From Gammaproteobacteria bacterium (GTDB lineage Bacteria; Pseudomonadota; Gammaproteobacteria; Steroidobacterales; Steroidobacteraceae): 64,000 nt of DNA. The position numbers and the translations under genes are program-made. The DNA lies in assembly GCA_025359205.1 (NCBI GenBank), contig JANYHD010000010.1, forward strand, positions 1 to 64,000, read 5' to 3'. Every line of letters begins with the position of its first letter. Positions within the stretch are counted from its first letter, which is position 1. Of this stretch, positions 1 to 12,522 are shown piece by piece. The notes beneath the pieces are model-generated. The model was given only the letters and a program-made list of their open reading frames with translations, was not told the DNA's origin and did not search any database.

Positions 1-377
1 ATCTTTGAAGCAATTGCAAGCAACACGAGAACGATCATTAATGGCAGTAGGATGCGAGTCGACTTGTCTTCGAAGGTGGAGCGCCCCTGTGAGCTCTGCT
101 CAGGCACCAGCGGGCATACCAAGTCTATGACGAAGCGCACGGCCATCAGAGTCGTGATCGCTAGGACGACCATTAGCGGAAATCGTATGCGTGGTGCCAG
201 GAGCCCGAGTACCAAGGCCGCCGCAATTGGTGCAACGATGCTTTGGAGCAGGAAGGCTCGAGCCGACCATTGAGCCTTACGGCCGCAGTTGGGACAGACC
301 ACAAACTTCGGTGAAAACCCCAGGATTCGCTTCCAAGGAGAGTAGCAAGCCGTTGAGCAGTGCGGGCAGCTGTACAT
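1..377 (-). CDS. Partial first integron cassette gene: zinc-ribbon membrane protein
   Basis: The reading frame is open from an ATG at 377 to the left edge, so 125 residues of the N-terminus are visible and the 3' end is missing. The protein starts MYSCPHC and has a second pair CPNCG at residues 28-32, giving a CxxC-x20-CxxC zinc-ribbon pattern. About three hydrophobic segments follow (roughly 41-62, 66-90 and 109-123), so it should sit in the inner membrane with the ribbon at its N-terminus. The ATG lies three bases after a GTTAGAC integron core site, the usual layout of a first cassette, and the gene points away from the integrase. No clear ribosome binding site precedes it. Base composition is less GC-rich than its neighbours, as expected of a cassette. 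I do not recognise a family; function is unknown. Confidence 0.72.
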   Translation of the reverse strand, partial: MYSCPHCSTACYSPWKRILGFSPKFVVCPNCGRKAQWSARAFLLQSIVAPIAAALVLGLLAPRIRFPLMVVLAITTLMAVRFVIDLVCPLVPEQSSQGRSTFEDKSTRILLPLMIVLVLLAIASK

Positions 378-380
378 GCC

Positions 381-398
381 GTCTAACTACAAGTAGAC
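381..398 (-). other. attI: attI-like recombination site and cassette junction
   Basis: On the minus strand the bases 387-381 read GTTAGAC, an exact fit to the integron core GTTRRRY, followed by GGC and the ATG of the leftward gene. Across a five-base spacer (388-392) lies GTAGAC on the plus strand (393-398), an imperfect inverted partner, giving the L/R simple site bound by an integron integrase. Known cassettes begin the same way, with the ATG a few bases after the core. The predicted exchange point is after the G at 387. Accessory direct-repeat sites were not identified. Confidence 0.7.
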
Positions 399-446
399 AG
401 CCGAAATGGCGGATTGCAAAACGTCATTTGTGCGGGATAGAGTGTG

Positions 447-475
447 TTGGGAAGATGTAACCACTTGAATACACT
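447..475 (+). promoter_or_regulatory. Candidate integrase promoter PintI
   Basis: TTGGGA (447-452) and TACACT (470-475) are 17 bases apart, each 4/6 to consensus, and would start transcription near 482, upstream of the integrase ATG at 516. Its -10 box overlaps that of the leftward candidate Pc, so the two may compete. A weak match. No LexA box fitting CTGT-N8-ACAG was found here. Confidence 0.3.
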
Positions 476-501
476 ACAGCACTGATAATTTAGTACGTCA
501 A
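473..501 (-). promoter_or_regulatory. Candidate cassette promoter Pc
   Basis: Reading leftward, TTGACG (501-496) and TGTAGT (478-473) are separated by 17 bases; they match the sigma-70 boxes at 5/6 and 4/6 positions. It lies between the integrase start and attI and would place the transcript start near 466, about 90 bases before the cassette ATG. In chromosomal integrons Pc often lies in this interval. Prediction only. Confidence 0.5.
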
Positions 502-515
502 TAGCAGAGGGCATC

Positions 516-1505
516 ATGAGCGTCAGCGCCAGCGATGCAAAAGAGACCAAACCGCCTCGCCTCCTGGACCAACTTCGGCACCAAATCCGGTTGCGTCACT
601 ACAGCTACCGGACGGAGCAGGCCTATATCGGGTGGACGAAGCGCTTTATTCGTTTTCACAACCTGAAACATCCGGCCGAGATGGGTGGTCCGGAGGTGGA
701 GTCCTACCTGTCGTACCTGGCGTCCGATCGAAATGTTGCCGCGGCAACACAGAGCCAGGCCTTGTCGGCCGTGATGTTTCTGTACAAAACGGTGCTGAAG
801 ACGGATTTGCCGTGGCTGCAGAATGTGGTACGCGCGACGCGGCCGCGGCGCTTGCCTGTTGTGCTGACGCAGGCGGAAACGCGGGCAGTGCTGTCGCAGT
901 TGGAGGGCGTCCCGTGGTTGGTGGCGAGCCTGCTGTACGGGAGCGGGTTGCGGGTGCTGGAAGCGCTGCGGTTGCGCGTCAAGGACGTCGACCTGAAATA
1001 CCAGCAGCTGACGGTTCGGGATGGCAAGGGGGCGAAGGATCGGGTGACGGTGCTGCCGGCTGCCTTGGTGCAGCCGCTGACCACCCACCTGGCGCGGGTG
1101 CAGGAACGGCACGCGTTGGCGGTCGAGCGCGGATTCGGAGGCGTCGAACTGCCCTTCGCGCTGGTGAGGAAATATCCGCGGGCCGAACTCGATTGGGCGT
1201 GGCAATACCTGTTTCCATCAACCAACGCGTCGGTCGATCCGCGCACCGGGGCAAGGCGTCGGCATCATCTGCTGGAAGCGAATATTCAGCGGGCGGTGCG
1301 GGTGGCGGCGCATCGGGCGGGCGTCCTTAAGCCGGTGTCGCCGCACACCTTTCGGCACAGTTTTGCGACGCACCTGCTGGAAGCCGGCTACGACATCCGT
1401 ACCGTGCAGGAGCTGCTGGGTCACCAGGACGTATCCACCACGCAGATCTACACGCACGTGATGCAGAAGGGTGCGAACGCCGTAGTGAGTCCGCTCGATC
1501 GCTGA
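516..1505 (+). CDS. intI: Integron integrase IntI
   Basis: A 329-residue tyrosine recombinase that would insert and excise gene cassettes at attI. It has the N-terminal SAM-like domain (about 14-100) and a catalytic domain with arginine in [10 protein letters not shown], then HTFRH (His277, Arg280), GHQ (His303) and the nucleophile Tyr312 in QIYTHV. These numbers coincide with those of the class 1 integrase. The segment around [17 protein letters not shown] and RRRHH is the extra helix unique to integron integrases, which separates it from XerC/XerD. The frame is intact and the catalytic residues are present, so it is probably active. AGAGGG lies about seven bases before the ATG. The gene is convergent with glmS, and attI lies on its 5' side. 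Confidence 0.95.
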   Translation: MSVSASDAKETKPPRLLDQLRHQIRLRHYSYRTEQAYIGWTKRFIRFHNLKHPAEMGGPEVESYLSYLASDRNVAAATQSQALSAVMFLYKTVLKTDLPWLQNVVRATRPRRLPVVLTQAETRAVLSQLEGVPWLVASLLYGSGLRVLEALRLRVKDVDLKYQQLTVRDGKGAKDRVTVLPAALVQPLTTHLARVQERHALAVERGFGGVELPFALVRKYPRAELDWAWQYLFPSTNASVDPRTGARRRHHLLEANIQRAVRVAAHRAGVLKPVSPHTFRHSFATHLLEAGYDIRTVQELLGHQDVSTTQIYTHVMQKGANAVVSPLDR

Positions 1506-1566
1506 GCGCGCTGCGGGGTGCAGTATGCAGACCGCGACGCGTGGGCGCCAGCGCGCAAGCGACGCG

Positions 1567-3417
1567 CTACTCGACCGTGACGCTCTTGGCGAGATTCCGG
1601 GGCTGGTCAACGTCGGTGCCGCGGAGTATGGCGACGTGGTAAGCCAGCAGCTGCAGCGGGACCGTGTATACGATCGGGGCCTGGAAGTAGCTGACGTGGC
1701 GGGGCATGAGAATCACGTGCACGCCGTCGCTCGATTGGAAGCCGGAGTCGGGGTCAGCGAACACGTACAGCTCGCCGCCGCGGGCGCGTACTTCCATCAG
1801 GTTCGATTTGAGCTTCTCGAGCAGTTCATTGTTCGGGGCAACCGTGATCACGGGCATGTCGGCGTCGACCAGCGCGAGCGGGCCGTGCTTGAGTTCGCCG
1901 GCGGCGTAGGCCTCGGCATGGATGTAGGAAATTTCCTTGAGCTTCAGCGCGCCTTCAAGGGCCACGGCGTGCAGGGCGCCGCGGCCAAGAAACAGGGCAT
2001 GCTGCTTTTCAGCGAAGCGGTGGGCGAGCTGCTTGATCACGGGGTCCAGCTGTAGAGTCTGCTCAACCATGCCAGGTAGCTCGATCAGGCGGTTGACGAG
2101 GCCGCGTTCGCTCTCGGCGTCGGCGCCGTTGTGGCGGGCGAGCGCGATCACGAGCATGCCGAGCGCAGTGAGCTGCGTGGTGAAAGCCTTGGTGGAGGCG
2201 ACACCGATCTCGGGGCCGGCGCGGGTGAGCATCACGAGATCAGCCTCGCGCACGAGCGAGCTTTCGGGGACATTGCAGATCGCGAGCGTGGCCAGGTAGC
2301 CGAGCTGTTTGCCGAGGCGCATCGCGGCGAGCGTGTCGGCGGTTTCACCCGATTGCGAGATGGTCACGAGCAGCGAATTCTTCTGTACCACCGGATTGCG
2401 GTAGCGGTATTCGCTGGCGATCTCGACGCGGCAGGGAATGCGGCAGACCTGTTCAATGAAATACCGTGCGACGATGCCGGCGTGAAAACTCGTGCCGCAG
2501 GCGACGATGTGGACGCTGTCGGTGCGCTGGAATACCTGGGTCGCAGCGGGGCCGAACGCGGCCTCAAGCAGGCGGCCGTTGGCGACGCGTTCCTGAAGCG
2601 TGTTGGCGAGCGCGAGGGGTTGCTCGTGGATCTCCTTGAGCATGAAATGCTGATAAGAGCCCTTCTCGGCGGCGTCGGCGGACAGCGTGCTTTCGCGCAC
2701 TTCGCGCGTGACCTGATTGCCGTCGCGGTCGATGATGCGGACGTTCGTGCGGGTGACCTCGGCGACGTCGCCCTCTTCGAGAAACGTGAAGCGGCGGGTC
2801 ACGGGCAGAAGCGCGGCTACATCTGAGGCGACAAAGTTCTCGTTGTCGCCGAAGCCGACCACGGCGGGACAACCTTCGCGGGCCATGATGATGCGGCTCG
2901 GGTCCTGCTGGCTTATCACGGCGAGCGCGTAGGCGCCTTCGAGCTCGGCGACCGTGGCACGCACGGCCTTATACAGGTCGCCGAGGCGCGCCATATGATA
3001 ATGCACGCGGTGGGCAACAACTTCCGTGTCGGTCTCGGATTCAAACACGTAGCCGCCGGCGCGCAGTTCGCCACGGAGTTCGTCGTGGTTCTCGATGATG
3101 CCGTTGTGCACGATCGCGAGGCCGTCGCGTGAGATGTGCGGGTGGGCGTTGCGTTCGGTGGGGGCGCCGTGCGTGGCCCAGCGGGTGTGAGCGATGCCTA
3201 GCTTGCCGGCGATGAGTGCGCCGGCGCTAGCCGTCGCGGCGATCGCATCTTCGAGGGCCTTGACCTTGCCGACCGTGCGGAGCCGTCCCATAGTGCCGCG
3301 CTCGCCCACCACGGCGATGCCGGCGGAGTCATAGCCGCGGTATTCGAGGCGCTTGAGTCCCTCGATCAGGATCGGCACTACGTCGCGACCAGCGATCGCT
3401 CCGACAATTCCACACAT
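1567..3417 (-). CDS. glmS: Glutamine-fructose-6-phosphate aminotransferase
   Basis: This enzyme makes glucosamine-6-phosphate from fructose-6-phosphate and glutamine, the first step toward UDP-GlcNAc for peptidoglycan and LPS. The protein is 616 residues, close to the usual 609. It begins MCGIVGA, where Cys2 is the glutaminase nucleophile after methionine removal; the class II glutaminase domain fills about 1-240. Two SIS sugar-isomerase domains follow, with CGTSFHAG and SQSGETADT. The C-terminus ends in the typical [11 protein letters not shown]. It follows glmU by 20 bases and is probably the last gene of the atp-glm transcript. Its 3' end is the usual attachment target of Tn7, but here the neighbour is an integron integrase. 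Confidence 0.97.
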   Translation of the reverse strand: MCGIVGAIAGRDVVPILIEGLKRLEYRGYDSAGIAVVGERGTMGRLRTVGKVKALEDAIAATASAGALIAGKLGIAHTRWATHGAPTERNAHPHISRDGLAIVHNGIIENHDELRGELRAGGYVFESETDTEVVAHRVHYHMARLGDLYKAVRATVAELEGAYALAVISQQDPSRIIMAREGCPAVVGFGDNENFVASDVAALLPVTRRFTFLEEGDVAEVTRTNVRIIDRDGNQVTREVRESTLSADAAEKGSYQHFMLKEIHEQPLALANTLQERVANGRLLEAAFGPAATQVFQRTDSVHIVACGTSFHAGIVARYFIEQVCRIPCRVEIASEYRYRNPVVQKNSLLVTISQSGETADTLAAMRLGKQLGYLATLAICNVPESSLVREADLVMLTRAGPEIGVASTKAFTTQLTALGMLVIALARHNGADAESERGLVNRLIELPGMVEQTLQLDPVIKQLAHRFAEKQHALFLGRGALHAVALEGALKLKEISYIHAEAYAAGELKHGPLALVDADMPVITVAPNNELLEKLKSNLMEVRARGGELYVFADPDSGFQSSDGVHVILMPRHVSYFQAPIVYTVPLQLLAYHVAILRGTDVDQPRNLAKSVTVE

Positions 3418-3437
3418 GCTGCTGCGAAGTCCCTGCG

Positions 3438-4814
3438 CTATTTCTTTACTGGCCGTTGCCAGTGTTCGACCGTTTTCTGGGAGCTACGTTCCAGCGTGAG
3501 TTTGCCGGGAGGCGCGTCCTTGCTAATCGTGGAGCCGGCGCCGATGGTGGCACCGTCGCCGATCTTCACGGGGGCGACCAACATGGTGCCGGAGCCAATG
3601 AACACACCGTCACCGATCTCGGTGCGCCATTTGTTGACGCCGTCGTAGTTGCAGGTGACGGAGCCGGCGCCGATGTTGACGCGGGAGCCCACCGTCGTGT
3701 CGCCGATGTAGGCGAGGTGGTTGGCCTTGCTGCCTTCGCCCACCTCCGATTTCTTCACCTCAACGAAATTGCCGATGTGCACGCCATCGTGCAGCGTGGT
3801 CTCGGGGCGGATGCGGCTGAATGGTCCGATCTCGCAGTCGGATCCAATTTGGGCGCGCTCGATCACGCAGTTGGGTTTGATATGCGTGCCACTGCCTACC
3901 TGCACCTGGCTGAGCACGCAGTTGGCATCGATACGGACGCCGTCGCCGAGCTGCACCGGGCCTTCGAGCACGACGTTGACGTCCAGCACCACATCGCGGC
4001 CGCAGCTCACGCTGCCACGCACGTCGAGCCGCGCGGGATCGATCACCGTGACTCCGGCGCGCATGAGTTCATGCGCGCGGGCGCGGCGATACTCAGCTTC
4101 AAGCGTCGCGAGTTGCAGCTTGTCGTTCGCGCCCAGCAATTCGATCGCGGTGGACGCAACGAGCGGGGCGACGCTGACCTTATCCTTAACGGCCATCGCG
4201 ATGATGTCGGTGAGGTAGTACTCACGCTGCGCATTGGCGGGTTTGAGCTTGCCGAGCCAGCGCTTGAGCAGCTTGGCATTCACGGCGAGCACGCCGGTAT
4301 TGCATTCGCGGATCTTCAGCTCGCGCGCGCTGCAGTCGCGTTGCTCGACGATGCGCAGCACCTGTCCCTTCGCGTTGCGGACGATGCGGCCGTAGCCCTC
4401 GGGGGCGTCGAACTTCGCAGTGAGCAGCGCCATGCTCTTGGGTCCCGTTAGCACGAGCAGGGCACGGAGCGTGTCGGTGCGGATCAGCGGGACGTCGCCG
4501 TAAAGCACCAGCACGGTGTGATCATCGGGAATGCCGGGCAGGGCGCATTGTACGGCGTGGCCAGTGCCGTGCTGCTGGGCTTGTTGCACCCAGCGGAGGT
4601 TCTCGGCGCGTACCGCGAGCCGCACCTGTTCGCCGCCATGGCCATAAACAATGTGGACCAGCGCGGGGTTCAGCGCGGTGGCGGCACCGAGCACGTGGGC
4701 AAGCAGCGGGTGGCCGGCGAGCGGCTGCAGCACCTTGGGCAGGTCGGATTTCATCCGCTTGCCCTGCCCCGCGGCAAGGATCACGACCGATAGCGGCTGC
4801 GTCTTCTTAGGCAT
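3438..4814 (-). CDS. glmU: Bifunctional UDP-GlcNAc pyrophosphorylase / GlcN-1-P acetyltransferase
   Basis: A 458-residue cytoplasmic enzyme that acetylates glucosamine-1-phosphate and then couples it to UTP, giving UDP-GlcNAc. The N-terminal nucleotidyltransferase carries [17 protein letters not shown] at about residues 13-29 and the metal-site region VLYGDVPLI near 103. The C-terminal half is a left-handed beta-helix of hexapeptide repeats (about 255-440), with the acetyltransferase segment [11 protein letters not shown] and [13 protein letters not shown]. Its length matches E. coli GlmU (456). It sits 23 bases after atpC and 20 before glmS, the common arrangement in which the ATP synthase operon reads into amino-sugar synthesis. 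Confidence 0.97.
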   Translation of the reverse strand: MPKKTQPLSVVILAAGQGKRMKSDLPKVLQPLAGHPLLAHVLGAATALNPALVHIVYGHGGEQVRLAVRAENLRWVQQAQQHGTGHAVQCALPGIPDDHTVLVLYGDVPLIRTDTLRALLVLTGPKSMALLTAKFDAPEGYGRIVRNAKGQVLRIVEQRDCSARELKIRECNTGVLAVNAKLLKRWLGKLKPANAQREYYLTDIIAMAVKDKVSVAPLVASTAIELLGANDKLQLATLEAEYRRARAHELMRAGVTVIDPARLDVRGSVSCGRDVVLDVNVVLEGPVQLGDGVRIDANCVLSQVQVGSGTHIKPNCVIERAQIGSDCEIGPFSRIRPETTLHDGVHIGNFVEVKKSEVGEGSKANHLAYIGDTTVGSRVNIGAGSVTCNYDGVNKWRTEIGDGVFIGSGTMLVAPVKIGDGATIGAGSTISKDAPPGKLTLERSSQKTVEHWQRPVKK

Positions 4815-4837
4815 GGCCTTAGGTCGCGGCCCGCACT

Positions 4838-5260
4838 CTAGCCCCTGATCTTGCGGAGCCGTTGGATGAGCTTGAGCTGGGCCGCAGCGCGGGCCAGTTC
4901 AGCCAGCGCTTCGGCCTGTTCGAGCTTGTCGATCTTGCCGGCGAGCGCTTCCTCAGCGCGTTGGCGCGCGGCGAGCGCGGCGGCTTCATCGAGGTCCGCA
5001 GCGCGCGCGGCGGTATCGGCCAGCACCGTGACCTTCGTGGGCTGCACTTCGAGCGCGCCGCCACCGACGTAGAACGACTGCTCGTCGCCTTCGGGAGGTT
5101 GCACGCGCACCTCGCCGGCCTTGAGGAGCGCGAGCAGGGGAGCATGGCGCGGGGCCACGCCGATCTCGCCTTCGGCCGCCGGCAGGAACACCATCTTCGC
5201 GGGGCCGGAGAAAATCTCGCCCTCGGCGCTGACGATGTCGACGTGTATGGTGTTGGCCAT
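4838..5260 (-). CDS. atpC: ATP synthase F1 subunit epsilon
   Basis: A 140-residue central-stalk subunit that couples rotation to catalysis and can inhibit ATP hydrolysis. The N-terminal beta-sandwich (MANTIHVDIVSAEGEIFSGP, then GEIGVAPRHAPLLA) spans about 1-85, and the C-terminal alanine-rich helical hairpin spans about 90-138. It lies 56 bases after atpD as the last atp gene. The alternative frames here are open only because of high GC content. Confidence 0.95.
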   Translation of the reverse strand: MANTIHVDIVSAEGEIFSGPAKMVFLPAAEGEIGVAPRHAPLLALLKAGEVRVQPPEGDEQSFYVGGGALEVQPTKVTVLADTAARAADLDEAAALAARQRAEEALAGKIDKLEQAEALAELARAAAQLKLIQRLRKIRG

Positions 5261-5316
5261 GTCGCTGTAGTGCTTTTCGTGCGTGCGGTGTTCGTTGCGT
5301 GTCTTGCGGTCCGTTG

Positions 5317-6789
<1,473 letters not shown>

Positions 6790-6801
6790 TCAAATCGTTG
6801 C

Positions 6802-7662
6802 CTAGACTGCCGCCGCGCCGCCGACGATCTCCGCCAGCTCCTTGGTGATCGCCGCCTGCCGCGCCTTGTTGTAGACCAGCTGCAGGTCGCCGATCAGATT
6901 GCCGGCGTTGTCCGACGCGCTCTTCATCGCGACCATGCGCGCCGCCATCTCGCAGGCCACGTTCTCGACCGAACCCTGGTAGACCTGCGACTCGATGTAG
7001 CGCATCAGCAATCCGTCGAGGATGCGCATCGCCTCGGGCTCGTAGATGTAGTCCCAGTGCGAGGGCAATTCCGTATCCTTGATCGAACCCGCGGGCAGCA
7101 ACTGCTGCACCAGCGGTCTTTGCGTCATCGTGTTGACGAACTGTGCGTTGACCATGAACAGCCGGTCGATCTTGCCCTCGCGGTACGCGTCGAGCATGAC
7201 CTTGACCGCGCCGATCAGATCCTTGACGTGCGGACGATCGCCCAGGCCCGTGACACTCCCCAAAATTGGCAGCCCCAACCGCCGGAAGAAGGCCAGGCCT
7301 TTGCTGCCGAGGATGCACAGGTTGACGCTCGCGCCCTTCTGTTGCCACTCGCGCATCAAATAGATGACGTTCTTGAACAGGTTAGTGTTCAGGCCACCGC
7401 ACAGGCCGCGGTCAGTGGAAATAATCACGATCCCGATCGACTTGGGTTCACGCTCCACCAGGAATGAATGCCGGTAATCCGGGTTCGCCTGCGTGAGGTT
7501 GCCGATTACGGAGCGCATCTTGGCGGCATACGGCCGCGCCAGCTTCATCCGATCCTGCGCCCGCCGCATCTTGCTCGCCGCGACCATTTCCATGGCCTTG
7601 GTGATCTTCTGCGTGCTCTTCACGCTCGCGATCTTGGTACGAATCTCTTTAGTACCAGGCAT
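6802..7662 (-). CDS. atpG: ATP synthase F1 subunit gamma
   Basis: The 286-residue rotor shaft of F1. The N-terminal coiled-coil helix ([23 protein letters not shown]) and the C-terminal helix ([21 protein letters not shown]) are typical, with [11 protein letters not shown] in the Rossmann-like middle. AGGG lies about seven bases before the ATG. It should follow atpA closely, but 465 bases of structured non-conserved DNA intervene here (see 7698-8069). Its translation may therefore not be coupled to atpA. Confidence 0.97.
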   Translation of the reverse strand: MPGTKEIRTKIASVKSTQKITKAMEMVAASKMRRAQDRMKLARPYAAKMRSVIGNLTQANPDYRHSFLVEREPKSIGIVIISTDRGLCGGLNTNLFKNVIYLMREWQQKGASVNLCILGSKGLAFFRRLGLPILGSVTGLGDRPHVKDLIGAVKVMLDAYREGKIDRLFMVNAQFVNTMTQRPLVQQLLPAGSIKDTELPSHWDYIYEPEAMRILDGLLMRYIESQVYQGSVENVACEMAARMVAMKSASDNAGNLIGDLQLVYNKARQAAITKELAEIVGGAAAV

Positions 7663-7699
7663 GGGCTAACCCTGTGTGCGCGTAAGCGCGCGCACGTCT

Positions 7700-7762
7700 A
7701 GCGCTGCTGGGTGAGCGCCGTCGCTCCACGATATTCGCTTTGGGCGCTCACCCAGCAGCGCT
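7700..7762. repeat. Hairpin 1 of the atpA-atpG element
   Basis: Arms 7700-7719 and 7743-7762 are a perfect 20-bp inverted repeat (inner edge GAGCGCC/GGCGCTC). The 23-base loop 7720-7742 is exactly complementary to the loop of hairpin 2. In the atp transcript this hairpin lies about 38 bases before the atpG start codon. Confidence 0.85.
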
Positions 7763-8004
7763 CCCCTGCGCGCACTCACGCGCACTGGAACGGTTGGGGC
7801 ACGCCCGCCACGAACGAGATCCGCGCGCGGGTCGCGCGCGCGAAGTGCACGCCGGCCCTCGGGGTCCCGAGGCACCACGGTGAGCGCGGCGCCACCACCC
7901 GCCTTGGCCCAAGCGTGTGCGAAGCCCGGCACGCGCGGAAGCGTGGCCGAGCCGGGCGAGCGCAGCCGCGTGTGCGCCCGCAGCGGGCGCGCGGCGGGCG
8001 CGAG

Positions 8005-8067
8005 AGCGCGCGGGCCCAATTTTCCAAAGCGAATATCGTGGAGCGACGAAAATTGGGCCTGCGCGCT
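8005..8067. repeat. Hairpin 2 of the atpA-atpG element
   Basis: Arms 8005-8024 and 8048-8067 pair over 20 positions (inner edge GGCCCAATTTTC/GAAAATTGGGCC) with one imperfect pair, 8012 with 8060. That pair would be G-U in plus-strand RNA and C-A in the atp transcript. The loop 8025-8047 is the exact reverse complement of 7720-7742. It lies about 60 bases after the atpA stop codon. Confidence 0.83.
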
Positions 8068-8127
8068 AGGCGCGCCCATGGCGCGCCCGCTTCCGCTCAC
8101 CCAGTTGCTCTCTTCCGTCTTCATGCT

Positions 8128-9666
<1,539 letters not shown>

Positions 9667-9705
9667 GAATCTTTCCTCTGTACGAAACTTTTCGGCGGAC
9701 CTGCG

Positions 9706-10242
9706 TTAGCTCGCGGTCGCTGCAGCGAGCTGCGCCAGGCCGGCGCGGACGCTGCCGTCGATCACCAGGTCGTCGGCGCGCACCACGGCGCCGCCGAGCA
9801 GCATCGGGTCAATGTTGCAATGCAATCTCACCTCACGATTGAGTCGTCGCTGCATCGCCTTGGTGTAATTCTGCCGTTGTGCGGCGCTGAGTTCGACCGC
9901 GGAGGTCACCGTGACATCGACGGTGCGCTCGGCGTCGGCGCGCAGCTGTGCGTAGCGCGCCGAGATCTCCGGCAGGAACGCGAGCCGCTTGTTGGCGGCC
10001 AGCGTGCGGATGAAATTCTTCGCGTGCTCATCGAAGGCGGCGCCGCCGACGCTGGTGATCAATGTCACCAGCTGCTCGGCCCTGACGGCCGGATTACCGA
10101 GCAATGCTGCGACGCGCACATCGGTGACCACGCTGGCGGCAACCTGCAGCGCCGTTGACCACTGCGGCAGGCGCTTGCCCGCGAGCGCCAGTGCGAATAC
10201 CGCCTTGGCGTAGGGTCGCGCGATGGTGAGACGTTCGGCCAT
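9706..10242 (-). CDS. atpH: ATP synthase F1 subunit delta
   Basis: The 178-residue peripheral-stalk subunit joining the b subunits to the top of F1. I take the ATG at 10242 (MAERLTIARPYAKAVF), the canonical N-terminus, although the frame is open further upstream through atpF. The N-terminal helical domain covers about 1-105. The C-terminal part contains the usual VDVTVTSAVELS segment and ends with DLVIDGSVRAGLAQL. It starts 11 bases after atpF. Confidence 0.95.
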   Translation of the reverse strand: MAERLTIARPYAKAVFALALAGKRLPQWSTALQVAASVVTDVRVAALLGNPAVRAEQLVTLITSVGGAAFDEHAKNFIRTLAANKRLAFLPEISARYAQLRADAERTVDVTVTSAVELSAAQRQNYTKAMQRRLNREVRLHCNIDPMLLGGAVVRADDLVIDGSVRAGLAQLAAATAS

Positions 10243-10253
10243 GCGTGTGCGCC

Positions 10254-10724
10254 CTAGATCCCGGCCGCGAGCTTGTCGAGCAATTGGGCGTGCGTGCGCG
10301 GGTCGATCTCGCGTTCGATGATCTTCTCCGCGCCGCTCACGGCGAGCGCTGCCACCTGGCCTCGCAGCTCGTCGCGCGCTTTCTGCGTCTCGAGCGCCAC
10401 CTGCGCGTGCGCGGCCTCCAGCAGTCGGGCCGCCTCGGATTGCGCGGTCTGCTTCGCTGCCTCGACGATCTGGTTCGCGCGCGCCTGCGCCTGGTGCTCC
10501 ATCGTCAGCGCGCGCTCGCGCGCGGCCTTGACGAGCTCCTCGACGCGGGCTTCGGCCGCGAGCAGGTCCTTCTGGCCGCGCTCGGCGGCGGCCAGGCCTT
10601 CGGCGATTTTCTTCGCCCGTTCCTGGATCGTGCCAGTGATTTCCGGCCACAGGACTTTCATCGTGACCCAGATCACCAGGCCAAAGATGAGTATCTGCGC
10701 CAGAATCGTTGCGTTCAGATTCAC
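10254..10724 (-). CDS. atpF: ATP synthase F0 subunit b
   Basis: A 156-residue stator subunit, same length as in E. coli. It has one N-terminal membrane helix (about 5-24, MNLNATILAQILIFGLVIWV) followed by a long alanine- and glutamate-rich amphipathic helix that dimerises and reaches delta. It lies between atpE and atpH with short gaps. No second b' gene is present, as expected for a proteobacterial operon of this type. Confidence 0.96.
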   Translation of the reverse strand: MNLNATILAQILIFGLVIWVTMKVLWPEITGTIQERAKKIAEGLAAAERGQKDLLAAEARVEELVKAARERALTMEHQAQARANQIVEAAKQTAQSEAARLLEAAHAQVALETQKARDELRGQVAALAVSGAEKIIEREIDPRTHAQLLDKLAAGI

Positions 10725-10755
10725 GCTGCGTACCTCACGGCTGTATCAGGCTGGT

Positions 10756-11037
<282 letters not shown>

Positions 11038-11072
11038 TTAAACGATACGCAATTTCGGAAACCAGAAAATAC

Positions 11073-11936
<864 letters not shown>

Positions 11937-11973
11937 TTACCTATCCCTGTCAGACCCGACCGAAACGCCCTGC

Positions 11974-12462
11974 TCAGTGCGGACGCAGCAAGCGCCCCAG
12001 CGCCACCCAGTAGGCGACGAAGGTCGCCATATATCCCGCTAGCATCGGGCCCGGCGCAAAGTGCCGGCCGCGCAACGCCAGCACGAACAGCATCACCGTC
12101 ACCGCGATCTTCAGCGCTTCGCCGCGGTAGAAACCGCGCGCGATCGCCCGCGCATCGCCGGCCGTGCTGCGGCGGAAGCCGCTTGCGACCTGCACCAGGC
12201 TCGCCGCCGTGCCGATGCCGCCGCCGATCGCCGCGGCGAATCCCGCCTGCACGCCGATTGACGCGGCGCAAACCAGCGCGACCGCTAGCGCGATCGCCGC
12301 CTGTCCGGCCACCAGCATCAGCGCCTGGCCACGGGCGAGCGCAAAGTCGTAATTCGTCAGCGGATTATCCCGATCGGGCGATGGACCCGAGGCCCGTCGC
12401 GAAGGCGGCGCATTATAGGGAGGACGCCACGGCGCTTCAACGCTCTTAACGCGCCGCAGCAA
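11974..12462 (-). CDS. atpI: ATP synthase assembly protein I
   Basis: A small membrane protein with about four hydrophobic segments that assists c-ring or F0 assembly. The C-terminal half (ARGFYRGEALKIAVTVMLF, then GYMATFVAYWVAL) is the AtpI signature. The open frame gives 162 residues, longer than the usual 110-130. The basic, proline-rich first 45 residues are probably untranslated, and a start near the segment ALARGQALMLVAG (about 12330) is likely. It sits at the head of the atp operon just after parB. Confidence 0.8.
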   Translation of the reverse strand: MLRRVKSVEAPWRPPYNAPPSRRASGPSPDRDNPLTNYDFALARGQALMLVAGQAAIALAVALVCAASIGVQAGFAAAIGGGIGTAASLVQVASGFRRSTAGDARAIARGFYRGEALKIAVTVMLFVLALRGRHFAPGPMLAGYMATFVAYWVALGRLLRPH

Positions 12463-12522
12463 GGCGGCGGCAATGGTACGTCGAGCTCATCGCCCGGACC
12501 TTGGCTGACGCTGGCTGGACCA

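Larger units (their letters stand above)
7698..8069. repeat. Structured insertion-like element between atpA and atpG
   Basis: The element is bounded by the inverted heptamers CTAGCGC (7698-7704) and GCGCTAG (8063-8069). Just inside each end is a 63-base hairpin (7700-7762 and 8005-8067), each a 20-bp stem with a 23-base loop. The loops are exact reverse complements of each other although the stems differ. The core between them (about 240 bases) is very GC-rich and contains smaller inverted repeats such as CTCGGG/CCCGAG (7859-7872) and GCCCGGC/GCCGGGC (7924-7956). atpA-atpG gaps are usually tens of bases. It may be a non-autonomous mobile element, a structured RNA, or a regulatory insertion. 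No transposase is near. An open frame crosses it, but so do frames on the other strand. Confidence 0.75.

Noticed and set aside
52-460. Plus-strand open frames (73 and 89 codons) left of the integrase
   Set aside because: They lie antisense to the cassette gene and across attI, have no recognisable domain and no good start signals.
378-515. LexA/SOS box upstream of the integrase
   Set aside because: No stretch fits CTGT-N8-ACAG; the best candidate (around 466-480, minus strand) fails in the second half.
1506-1566. Tn7 or Tn7-like end next to glmS
   Set aside because: No TGTGGGCGGACA-like end or tns gene is visible between glmS and the integrase.
7700-8067. REP/BIME or retron interpretation of the hairpin pair
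   Set aside because: REP palindromes do not carry long conserved complementary loops, and no reverse transcriptase or RAYT gene is nearby.
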